Shown here: positions 1 to 5,273 of the stretch, in pieces
How positions within the stretch are numbered: position 1 is the stretch's first letter
Layout of the letters: the number at the start of each line of letters is the position of its first letter
Source of the DNA: Candidatus Poribacteria bacterium
Lineage (GTDB): Bacteria > Poribacteria > WGA-4E > GCA-2687025
Assembly: GCA_002687025.1 (NCBI GenBank)
Contig: NYZG01000053.1
Coordinates: 1 to 5,273 of the forward strand
Direction of reading: 5' to 3'
DNA: 5,273 nt
Made by a program: the position numbers and the translations under genes
Notes under the pieces: model-generated
The model's database searches: none
Seen by the model: the letters and a program-made list of their open reading frames with translations, nothing else
What the model was told of the DNA's origin: nothing

Positions 1-95
1 AGCTCGTCGGGCAGCTCCGTCTGGACGTGAACGTAGCCATCGGTGATGAAGCGGCGAATCTGCTCGTCGTGCAGTAGGTGATCGCTCAGGTCCAT
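1..95 (-). CDS. Phytanoyl-CoA dioxygenase-like protein, N-terminal fragment (runs off the left edge)
   Basis: Only the first 31 codons are inside the window. The peptide starts MDLSDHLLHDEQIRRF and continues with ITDGYVHVQTELPDE. The pattern 'L..EQIRRFI.DGYV.V' followed by an acidic/proline stretch is the usual opening of phytanoyl-CoA dioxygenase (PhyH) family proteins, which are Fe(II)/2-oxoglutarate-dependent oxygenases of about 250-300 residues. The HxD...H iron-binding residues would lie beyond the edge, so catalytic ability cannot be judged. The ATG at 95 is preceded on the minus strand by GGAGA (104-100) with a 4-nt spacer, which supports this start. It lies 198 bp downstream of the nitrilase on the same strand, so co-transcription is possible but unproven. 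The family call rests on a short N-terminus, and another cytosolic protein with a similar helix-strand start cannot be excluded. Confidence 0.6.
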   Translation of the reverse strand, partial: MDLSDHLLHDEQIRRFITDGYVHVQTELPDE

Positions 96-252
96 CGTGT
101 CTCCGGTGACGTGTGCGAGGCCGTTGCGCGAAGCGACACTCGTGGGCGCCTTCTTGGAGCCACGGGTCGGGACGGGGCTGCCCGGGCCTCCGCGCCGAGT
201 GTAGTTGCGCGGATGTCGTCGCACAACGGGGCGGCAGACCGGATCGCGGGCA

Positions 253-273
253 CCCGGAGGCCGCGCCTCCCGG
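253..273 (-). terminator. GC-rich hairpin downstream of the nitrilase, possible terminator
   Basis: GGAGGC (256-261) and GCCTCC (265-270) form a perfect 6-bp stem around a 3-nt loop. After one C-C mismatch, two more G-C pairs extend it (253-254 with 272-273). It lies 20-40 bp past the nitrilase stop, in the gap before the dioxygenase-like gene. There is no T-tract after it on the minus strand, so a classical intrinsic terminator is not shown. The rest of the 198-bp gap holds nothing else I can identify except the ribosome binding site of the next gene. Confidence 0.25.
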
Positions 274-293
274 ACGCAATCGTCGCATGCTCT

Positions 294-1146
294 CTAGTCG
301 CAGCCGACCCGGACGACGAACTCGCTCCCCTGCCGGAACCAGTCGCGTAGGATCGTGTCCTCGGCGGCCGTGCGCTTCGCCGTGCCTGCCTTCGCGTGGC
401 TCAGGTCCAGCGTGGCGGAGACGATCTCGTCGCCGAAGAAGCCGGCCTCGGTCAGCACGTTCCCGTCAGGATGCACGACCTTCGAGTTCCCGTGCGACGA
501 GCCGGGCGAGCGGAGGTCGTCCGGGTTCGCCGGGGTGTTCGCCATCAGGAGGTAGATGCCGTTCTCCGTCGCCCGCGAGATGGGCATCGCGCGATACGCC
601 GACAGCTTGTATTCCGCCGTCAGCCCGGACTCGCAGGAGCAGAAGATGCACAACTGAGCCCCCCGCCGCCGCCGGCAGTCGGACGAGCTCCGGGTAACGA
701 ACGTCGTGGCAGATGATGAAGCAGCAGTCCACGCCCGCAAGCCGCACGATGGGCAACCTGCCGCGGTTGTTCAGGCACCACGGCTCGCCCGCCAGGAACG
801 TCTTCGCGTAGCGATACTTCAGCGCGCCCGTCTCGTCGAAGATGGCCAGGTCGTTGTACCAATTGCCGTCGACTCTCTGCGCTGAGCCGATCACGACGGC
901 CACGCCCAGGCGTCGACACTCCTCGGCGATGCGTCCCTCGGCGGCCGCGAGGCGCGCGGGGTCCATCGCGTCCCAGTAGTCCGTGCGGCACGTGTAGCCG
1001 AAGAGGCATCCCTCTGGGAAGGCGACCAGCTTCGCGCCGTCTTCCGCGGCGCGCTCCAGCAGTGCAAGCGCGCCCTCCGCGTTCGCCTCGACGTCCTCGC
1101 CGGTGAGCAGCTGCGCGGCGGCGACCTTTACTGTGTCCATCGGCAT
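294..1146 (-). CDS. Nitrilase-superfamily carbon-nitrogen hydrolase, interrupted by a one-base frameshift at 659-664
   Basis: Probable hydrolase of a nitrile, amide or carbamoyl C-N bond, cytosolic. The Glu-Lys-Cys triad of the superfamily is visible: E45 in FPEG, K115 in YRYAKTF and the nucleophile C146 in CFIICHDVRYPE, which matches the classical ICxDxRFPE elbow. After residue 161 the reading frame breaks. The first frame runs on as meaningless sequence to a stop at 466, while the family-like continuation (GAQLCIFCSCES, then SRATENGIYLLMAN and HPDGNVLTEAG) is in the next frame and ends at 294. Removing one base from the run of six C at 659-664 (six G on the coding strand) gives one protein of about 283 residues, a normal family length. 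The ATG at 1146 has GGGAGGG six nt upstream; an ATG at 1140 would be too far from it. An assembly or sequencing indel and a recent pseudogene are both possible. The substrate cannot be assigned. Confidence 0.88.
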
Positions 1147-1152
1147 CGGAAT

Positions 1153-1159
1153 CCCTCCC
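1153..1159 (-). promoter_or_regulatory. Ribosome binding site of the nitrilase
   Basis: On the minus strand GGGAGGG is followed by a 6-nt spacer and then the ATG at 1146. This decides for that start over the in-frame ATG two codons later, which would be 12 nt away. Confidence 0.6.
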
Positions 1160-1282
1160 TCGCTCTTCCGCTGATCGGCCCACGGTACGCAAGCCGGTTG
1201 CGCGTGGCAATGCGGGCCCTGTGCCGTTGGTCACGTGCGCTGAACCCCACTGGGGCCCCACCAGCGTAGAAGAACTGACGAC

Positions 1283-1288
1283 GGAGGA
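1283..1288 (+). promoter_or_regulatory. Ribosome binding site deciding a GTG start
   Basis: GGAGGA is a near-perfect Shine-Dalgarno sequence with a short 3-nt spacer before GTG at 1292. The next in-frame GTG (1349) lacks a comparable site, so the non-ATG start at 1292 is preferred. Confidence 0.6.
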
Positions 1289-1291
1289 AGC

Positions 1292-2287
1292 GTGACGAGC
1301 CGTTCAAGCGCCAGGCGCGAAGGAGGACGCGGCGCGGCGTCTGGATGGGTGTTGCGCGCCATCTTCCAGTGGCGCTCCGCCCGCGAACTGATTACCATAG
1401 TGGAGAACAGCTGTCGGCGGATCGGCCACAGGCGCCGGACACGAGTCGCTGGGATCGAGTTCTTCGGGTTGGTGCTGTTGGCGGCTGCGGTTTCGTTCTT
1501 CGCCGCTGGAATCTGGGCCATACCGGCTGCGCAACGCTTCGCTGCGATGTGCGTCGTCATGGGGTTGGTGACTCTGGTCGTGCTCGTGGTTGCTGCGCTC
1601 GTGTGGTGGCGGCCCGCACACGCCTTGGCGCAGCGGGTGGAGGATCTGGCCGCGGACAACGCGGCCGTCAAGGAGCTTGCAGCGTGGACACGCGCGGAAA
1701 TCGACGAGTTGCACGAGTTCATCGCGGCGCTGTCCGACGAGTTGACGACGCAGGATGGCATACGCGATCTGGCATCGGATTCGCTACGGGAGAACGACGA
1801 CGGTGGTATGACCCCGCTTGACCGCATAACGCGTGTCTTCGACGGTGACACGGTGCATTGGCGCACGCTTGGGGGTGTTGCGCGCGACGCGCAGCTCGAC
1901 CACCATACGGTTGCCAACACGATCAGCGCCCATCCCGAGACGTTCGTTCAGTCCCGTATGAAGCTGTTCGGCTCCGAACTGGTAACGTCAGTGCACCATA
2001 TCCCAGACCACACGGGCGTCTACCTGGTGCGGGGCCGGGAAGGCGCCGTCCGATACGTTGGGCGCAGCGCCAACCTGCGACGCCGCCTGCATCAGCGCCT
2101 ACGCGAGGGCAAGGTCGTTGGGCAGGAGACGATTCAGACAGTTGTCACCGAAGACGAGTTGCAGGCCCGTGCGCTGGAGCGCGAGCTTATCGAGCGCTAC
2201 GCACCACGACGCAACCGAATCGAGGCTCTGGTTGCCCACATGAGCACGCCGCACAGACCTATCGACACGCCCGACTCCGACCTCTGA
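1292..2287 (+). CDS. Membrane-anchored GIY-YIG nuclease-domain protein with a winged-helix-like segment
   Basis: A 331-residue protein in five parts. Residues 1-53 are a strongly basic cytosolic N-terminus. Two hydrophobic segments (about 54-77 and 83-106) are joined by a very short loop, forming a hairpin that leaves both ends in the cytoplasm by the positive-inside rule. Residues about 110-155 are a charged, heptad-like stretch, probably coiled coil. Residues about 172-232 look like a winged helix-turn-helix (LGGVARDAQLDHHTVANTI, then HPETF). Residues 240-308 are a GIY-YIG nuclease domain: GVY at 242-244, YVG at 255-257, R258 and the arginine cluster 263-265, probable metal-binding E296 in ALERELIERY, and closing PRRN with N308. 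The last part resembles the UvrC N-terminal domain, but the protein lacks UvrC's other domains. The likely role is DNA binding or cleavage at the membrane; the target is unknown. Its codon use differs from the neighbours (eight TTG leucines), which hints at separate ancestry. It is probably not in an operon with the following gene, 172 bp away. Confidence 0.85.
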   Translation: MTSRSSARREGGRGAASGWVLRAIFQWRSARELITIVENSCRRIGHRRRTRVAGIEFFGLVLLAAAVSFFAAGIWAIPAAQRFAAMCVVMGLVTLVVLVVAALVWWRPAHALAQRVEDLAADNAAVKELAAWTRAEIDELHEFIAALSDELTTQDGIRDLASDSLRENDDGGMTPLDRITRVFDGDTVHWRTLGGVARDAQLDHHTVANTISAHPETFVQSRMKLFGSELVTSVHHIPDHTGVYLVRGREGAVRYVGRSANLRRRLHQRLREGKVVGQETIQTVVTEDELQARALERELIERYAPRRNRIEALVAHMSTPHRPIDTPDSDL

Positions 2288-2459
2288 GCACCGGTGCAGG
2301 GCCTGCTCCCAGCAGCTTCCCCGCGCGATGCGGCCGGACACACCATACCCAGCCAGCGAGCCCACGAGCAGTGTGGGCCGTTCTTGCGCCGGTTCGCCTT
2401 TCGCCCTAACGTACTCGCTGACCGATGCCGCCCGCGCTACCCACCGGGACACGTCGCCG
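2288..2459. other. Intergenic gap between the GIY-YIG and FMN reductase genes
   Basis: The 172 bp hold no recognisable gene. A perfect 10-bp palindrome, GCACCGGTGC, begins within a few bases of the GIY-YIG stop, but it has no T-tract and is not a convincing terminator. An in-frame extension of the FMN reductase frame reaches 2328 and lacks family-like sequence. A promoter for the reductase is expected here but is not clearly visible. Confidence 0.4.
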
Positions 2460-3005
2460 ATGAACGTTGCCGTCATCAGTTGCTCTCTTCACCCGAACAG
2501 TCGCTCATACGTGCTCGCGCGGGACATGGCTGCGGTTCTCGCGGAACTGGATGCGGAGGTCGCCTTCCACGACCTTCGCGAGTACGACCTCGAGCTGCGA
2601 GGCAGGCCCGGCGCCCACGAGACCGGCCAGGCTCGGGAGATCGCCAACTCGCTGCGGCAGGCGGACGCCATCCTCGTGGCCGTGCCGATCTACTGCTTCG
2701 ACGTGAACGCGGCCGCCAAGAACCTCGTCGAGCTCACCGGCGGAGCGTGGGAGGGCAAGGTGGTGGGCTTCCTCTGCGCTGCCGGCGGCCGGAGCAGCTA
2801 CATGTCGGTCATGCCGCTCTCGAACAGCCTCATGCTCGACTTCCGATGCATCATCATCCCGCGCTTCGTGTACGCCACCGGCGAGGACTTCGAGAACGAC
2901 CGCGCGGAGGACATGCGCGTGGGATCCGAGAGCATCAGGGATCGCATCCGCGAACTCGCCGAGGCCGCAGTGCGCATAGGCGGCGCGTTGGCGGCCGCTG
3001 TCTGA
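2460..3005 (+). CDS. NADPH-dependent FMN reductase-like flavodoxin-fold protein
   Basis: A 181-residue protein with the order of elements seen in the NADPH-dependent FMN reductase family (flavodoxin fold, FMN bound, cytosolic). Strand 1 and the phosphate-binding loop are MNVAVISCSLHPNSRSYVLA (residues 1-20), where SxxxxSRS fits the GSxRxxS type loop. Strand 3 and the flavin-contact region are ADAILVAVPIYCFDVNAAAK (69-87), equivalent to the usual TPEYNxxxPxxLKN. Strand 4 is GKVVGFLCAAGG (99-110). Such proteins reduce FMN, quinones, azo dyes or metals with NAD(P)H; the substrate here is unknown. The frame is open upstream to an ATG at 2328, but the 44 extra residues are low in structure, and the family alignment begins exactly at 2460. 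GGGA (2446-2449) is a modest ribosome binding site about 10 nt before it. The gene lies 76 bp before the secreted propeller gene. Confidence 0.82.
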   Translation: MNVAVISCSLHPNSRSYVLARDMAAVLAELDAEVAFHDLREYDLELRGRPGAHETGQAREIANSLRQADAILVAVPIYCFDVNAAAKNLVELTGGAWEGKVVGFLCAAGGRSSYMSVMPLSNSLMLDFRCIIIPRFVYATGEDFENDRAEDMRVGSESIRDRIRELAEAAVRIGGALAAAV

Positions 3006-3015
3006 CGCGATGCGC

Positions 3016-3048
3016 CGACGGCCACTGCTCATCCAATGCGGCCGGTCG
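3016..3048 (+). terminator. Bulged GC-rich stem-loop after the FMN reductase gene
   Basis: CGACGGCC (3016-3023) can pair with GGCCGGTCG (3040-3048) through eight base pairs with one bulged G, around a 16-nt loop, starting 11 nt after the reductase stop. No U-run follows, so it may be an imperfect terminator, an mRNA-stabilising hairpin or chance. If it does terminate, the propeller gene needs its own promoter within the remaining 33 bp or inside the hairpin region, which seems tight. Confidence 0.25.
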
Positions 3049-3071
3049 ACGTCTAACACAGCGGTGAAAGT

Positions 3072-3077
3072 GAGAGG
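3072..3077 (+). promoter_or_regulatory. Ribosome binding site of the propeller gene
   Basis: GAGAGG sits 4 nt before ATG 3082. In-frame GTG codons at 3064 and 3070 are alternatives but would overlap or lack this site, and they would only lengthen the signal peptide's n-region. Confidence 0.45.
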
Positions 3078-3081
3078 TCTC

Positions 3082-5273
3082 ATGCAGTCAAAGACGCTCC
3101 CATCCATACTATGCGTTGTCCTGCTTTCGTCGTTAGTCACGCGATACGCGGCCGCCGACTGGCCGAGTTGGCGAGGCCCCGACCAGAACGGCTCGTCGGC
3201 CGAAACAGGACTGGTCTCCGAATGGTCCACTGAGGGCGATGGCCTGATATGGCGCGGCGACGTGATGGCCCGCTCCACGCCCATCGCGCTGAACGGCCGC
3301 ATCTATGTGCAGGCACGGGTCGGCAAGGACGTCACCGAGCAGGAGCAGGTCGCGTGCTTCGACGCCAAGACGGGCGAACGGCTGTGGGACAAGCGTTTCA
3401 ACGTGTTCCACACGACCATCCCGTTCAACCGCGTCGGGTGGGCAAGCCCCGCCGGCGACCCTGAGACGGGGAACATCTACGCGCACGGCGTCGGCGGGAT
3501 GTTCGTCTGCTACTCGAAGGACGGCGACATCGTGTGGGAGAAGTCGCTCACCGAGCAGTACGGGCGCATCTCCGGGTACGGCGGCCGCACGCACACGCCC
3601 TTCGTCGACGGCGACCTCGTCATCGTCAGCTACCTGAATTCCAGTTGGGGCGCGCAGACTCCGGGACGACATCGCTACTTCGCGTTCGACAAGAACACCG
3701 GCGACGTCATCTGGACCTCAACGCCCGGCGGCCCTCCGAAGGACACGACGTACTCCGTCCCCGCGATCACCGAGATCAACGGACAGAGGCTGCTCATCGC
3801 AGGGAACGCCGACGGCTCCATCTACGCGATGAAGGTGAACACCGGCGAGAAGGTGTGGCGGTTCGGCCTCAGCAAGCGCGGGATCAACTCCTCCGTGGTC
3901 GTCGTGGGCGACCGCGCGTACGCGATGCACAGCGAAGAGAACCTCGACACCAACGCCATGGGCCGAGTCGTCTGCATCGACGCCACCGGCTCGGGCGACG
4001 TCACCGAGACACACGAGGTGTGGCGCGTCGACGGGCTGGCCGTCGGATACACGTCGCCAGCCTACGCAGACGGACGCCTCTACGTGATCGACAACTCGTC
4101 GAACGTGCACGCTCTTGACGGCGACACCGGCGAGGAAGCGTGGTCCTACGAGATCGCTACCGTCGGCAAGGGCTCGCCGACGTTCGCGGACGGCAAGCTC
4201 TACCTGCCCGAGGTGAACGGCAACCTGCATATCGTGCAGGTCGGCGACGACGGCGCCACCGTCCTCGACACGGAGCAGATCACCGTGGACGGCGACCGGT
4301 TCGCGGAGATATTCGGGTCGCCTATCGTCGCTTACGGACGCGTGTACATTCCCACCGAAGGCGGCCTCTTCTGCATCGGTGATCCCGACGCGGAGTTCCC
4401 GGAGATCGCCGAAGCGGCGCCCGTCGAGGACGTTGCGGATGTCGGCGGCATCAACGGCCTCATCGCGCACGTGCAGATCGTGCCGGGCGAGATCCACATC
4501 CGCGCGGGCGAGACGGCGCATTTCAAGGCGCGCGGCTTCGACGCGAAGGGCGAATTCGTCCGGGAGGACGAGGCGGCGTGGACGCTCCAGGGCGTCGACG
4601 GCGAGACCGAGGCCGACGGCTCGCTGATTGTCCCCCCAGATGCCGTTCCGCACGCGGGGACCGTGACCGGCGAACTGAACGGGGTCTCCGGCTCGGCGCG
4701 CGTGCGCGTCGTCCCGACGCTGCCGTATGAGGAGGACTTCGACGGCATTGAGATCGCCGAGGAACGCGCGAACGTGCCGAGCTTCTGGATCGGCGCGGCG
4801 GGCAAGTACTTCGTCGAGGACATGGACGGGAACCACGTGCTCCACAAGGGACGCGCGACGCGTGGCCTCGACCGCGCGCAGGCGTATCTCGGGCCGTCGA
4901 CGATGAGCGGATACACGATCCAGGCGGACATGATGGGGACCACGCGGCGGCGCAACATGCCCGACATGGGACTCATTTCGGGGCGCTATGTCCTCGACCT
5001 CATGGGCAACCACCAGAAGCTCGAGGCGCGCTCGTGGACATCGGACCTGCGCATGGCTCAGGACGTCGCTTTCGAGTGGCAGCCTGACGTCTGGTACACT
5101 ATGAAAATGCGCGTGGACATCGTCGGCGAGAACGCCGTGGTCAATGGCAAGGTCTGGAAGCGCGGCGATCCCGAACCCGACGAGTGGACCATCAGCGTCG
5201 AAGACCCCGTGCCGAACCCGACGGGCAGCCCGGGCATCTACGGCGTGTCGTATACCGACATCTACTACGACAA
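3082..5273 (+). CDS. Secreted PQQ-like beta-propeller protein with Ig-like and jelly-roll-like C-terminal domains (runs off the right edge)
   Basis: 730 codons are open to the window edge without a stop. Residues 1-25 are a Sec-type signal peptide: MQSK, a hydrophobic core TLPSILCVVLLSSLV, then RYAAA with likely cleavage before D26. There is no lipobox, so it is secreted or periplasmic rather than a lipoprotein. The mature start DWPSWRGPDQNGSSAETGL is the signature opening of PQQ-like propeller proteins of Planctomycetota and similar phyla. PQQ-type blade motifs (DxxTGxxxW or close variants) end at W102, W152, W211, W259, W314 and W354, with further blades to about residue 435. Residues about 464-545 look like a bacterial Ig-like domain (VQIVPGEIHIRAGETAHFKA, then AWTLQG). 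From about 549 to the edge a beta-rich segment resembles LamG/DUF1080-type jelly rolls. Close relatives are mostly of unknown function; a sugar- or surface-related scaffold or a redox enzyme are possibilities. Quinone binding is not demonstrated. Confidence 0.88.
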   Translation, partial: MQSKTLPSILCVVLLSSLVTRYAAADWPSWRGPDQNGSSAETGLVSEWSTEGDGLIWRGDVMARSTPIALNGRIYVQARVGKDVTEQEQVACFDAKTGERLWDKRFNVFHTTIPFNRVGWASPAGDPETGNIYAHGVGGMFVCYSKDGDIVWEKSLTEQYGRISGYGGRTHTPFVDGDLVIVSYLNSSWGAQTPGRHRYFAFDKNTGDVIWTSTPGGPPKDTTYSVPAITEINGQRLLIAGNADGSIYAMKVNTGEKVWRFGLSKRGINSSVVVVGDRAYAMHSEENLDTNAMGRVVCIDATGSGDVTETHEVWRVDGLAVGYTSPAYADGRLYVIDNSSNVHALDGDTGEEAWSYEIATVGKGSPTFADGKLYLPEVNGNLHIVQVGDDGATVLDTEQITVDGDRFAEIFGSPIVAYGRVYIPTEGGLFCIGDPDAEFPEIAEAAPVEDVADVGGINGLIAHVQIVPGEIHIRAGETAHFKARGFDAKGEFVREDEAAWTLQGVDGETEADGSLIVPPDAVPHAGTVTGELNGVSGSARVRVVPTLPYEEDFDGIEIAEERANVPSFWIGAAGKYFVEDMDGNHVLHKGRATRGLDRAQAYLGPSTMSGYTIQADMMGTTRRRNMPDMGLISGRYVLDLMGNHQKLEARSWTSDLRMAQDVAFEWQPDVWYTMKMRVDIVGENAVVNGKVWKRGDPEPDEWTISVEDPVPNPTGSPGIYGVSYTDIYYD

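Larger units (their letters stand above)
1147..1291. promoter_or_regulatory. Divergent intergenic region between the nitrilase and the GIY-YIG gene
   Basis: The 145 bp separate two genes pointing away from each other, so promoters for both directions should lie here. I see no convincing -35/-10 pair on either strand. A perfect 10-bp palindrome, TGGGGCCCCA (1251-1260), lies about 30 bp before the GTG start of the plus-strand gene, and CCCCAC is repeated directly at 1245-1250 and 1256-1261. This could be an operator or part of the leader, but short G/C palindromes are common in DNA of this composition. The promoter role is inferred from gene orientation only. Confidence 0.35.

Noticed and set aside
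659..664. Programmed ribosomal frameshift in the nitrilase
   Set aside because: The needed shift is +1 (or -2) on a run of G, without a slippery heptamer for -1 or a stop codon at the shift site. A homopolymer indel is the simpler explanation.
113..697. Plus-strand open frame of 194 codons, rich in Arg, Ser and Pro
   Set aside because: It is opposite the C-terminal half of the nitrilase, whose conserved sequence is on the minus strand. The composition is typical of a shadow frame.
1231..1920. Minus-strand open frame of 229 codons
   Set aside because: It is antisense to the GIY-YIG gene; its Ser/Ala/Thr-rich translation has no family signal.
2384..2412. Possible promoter before the FMN reductase: TTGCGC, 17-nt spacer, TAACGT
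   Set aside because: Each hexamer matches only three of six consensus bases. The 17-nt spacing alone is not enough support in a GC-rich genome.
2328..2459. N-terminal extension of the FMN reductase from an upstream ATG at 2328
   Set aside because: The 44 extra residues show no family sequence, signal peptide or ribosome binding site, whereas the flavodoxin-fold strand 1 begins right at the ATG at 2460.
3037..3057. GTCTAACA near 3049-3057 as an integron attC end or attachment site
   Set aside because: No matching inverse core (TGTTAGAC or GTTRRRY type) lies within the expected distance, and no integrase is present.
2505..3302. Minus-strand open frame of 265 codons
   Set aside because: It overlaps the FMN reductase gene and the start of the propeller gene, both clearly coding on the plus strand, and shows no recognisable domain.
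3718..5013. Long minus-strand open frame of 431 codons
   Set aside because: It lies entirely antisense to the propeller gene, which has a signal peptide, family motifs and repeat structure. Its composition (Arg, Asp, Val, His rich) is what the reverse of high-GC3 coding sequence gives.

Overview
This 5.3 kb, GC-rich bacterial window most resembles a chromosomal fragment of a Planctomycetota-, Poribacteria- or Armatimonadota-like organism, probably environmental. The grounds are a secreted PQQ-type propeller protein with a mature N-terminus in the style WPxWRGPxxxG, a gene start that looks like the phytanoyl-CoA dioxygenase family, and strong G/C bias at third codon positions. This taxonomic placement is inference and rests on no marker gene.

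Layout. The left end holds two minus-strand genes. One is the first 31 codons of a probable phytanoyl-CoA dioxygenase-like protein (start at 95, running off the left edge). The other is a nitrilase-superfamily amidohydrolase (start at 1146, stop at 294) that is complete except for a one-base frameshift in a run of six C at 659-664. A 145-bp divergent region (1147-1291) separates them from three plus-strand genes. These are a two-pass membrane protein with a winged-helix-like segment and a C-terminal GIY-YIG nuclease domain (1292-2287), a flavodoxin-fold NADPH-dependent FMN reductase-like protein (2460-3005), and a secreted PQQ-like beta-propeller protein with an Ig-like domain and a jelly-roll-like C-terminus (3082 to beyond the right edge). 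The last is the largest gene here and has no stop inside the window.

How they fit together. The nitrilase, the FMN reductase, the dioxygenase and the secreted propeller protein are all common in the metabolic and degradative accessory repertoire of such genomes, but nothing shows that they form one pathway. The GIY-YIG protein stands apart in both function and codon choice: about eight of its leucines use TTG, against none that I found in the 730 codons of the propeller gene. It is the most unusual gene here, with a UvrC-type nuclease motif set apparently tethered to the cytoplasmic face of the membrane.

No gap between genes exceeds 300 bases. I see no tRNA, rRNA, CRISPR array, insertion sequence or attachment site.
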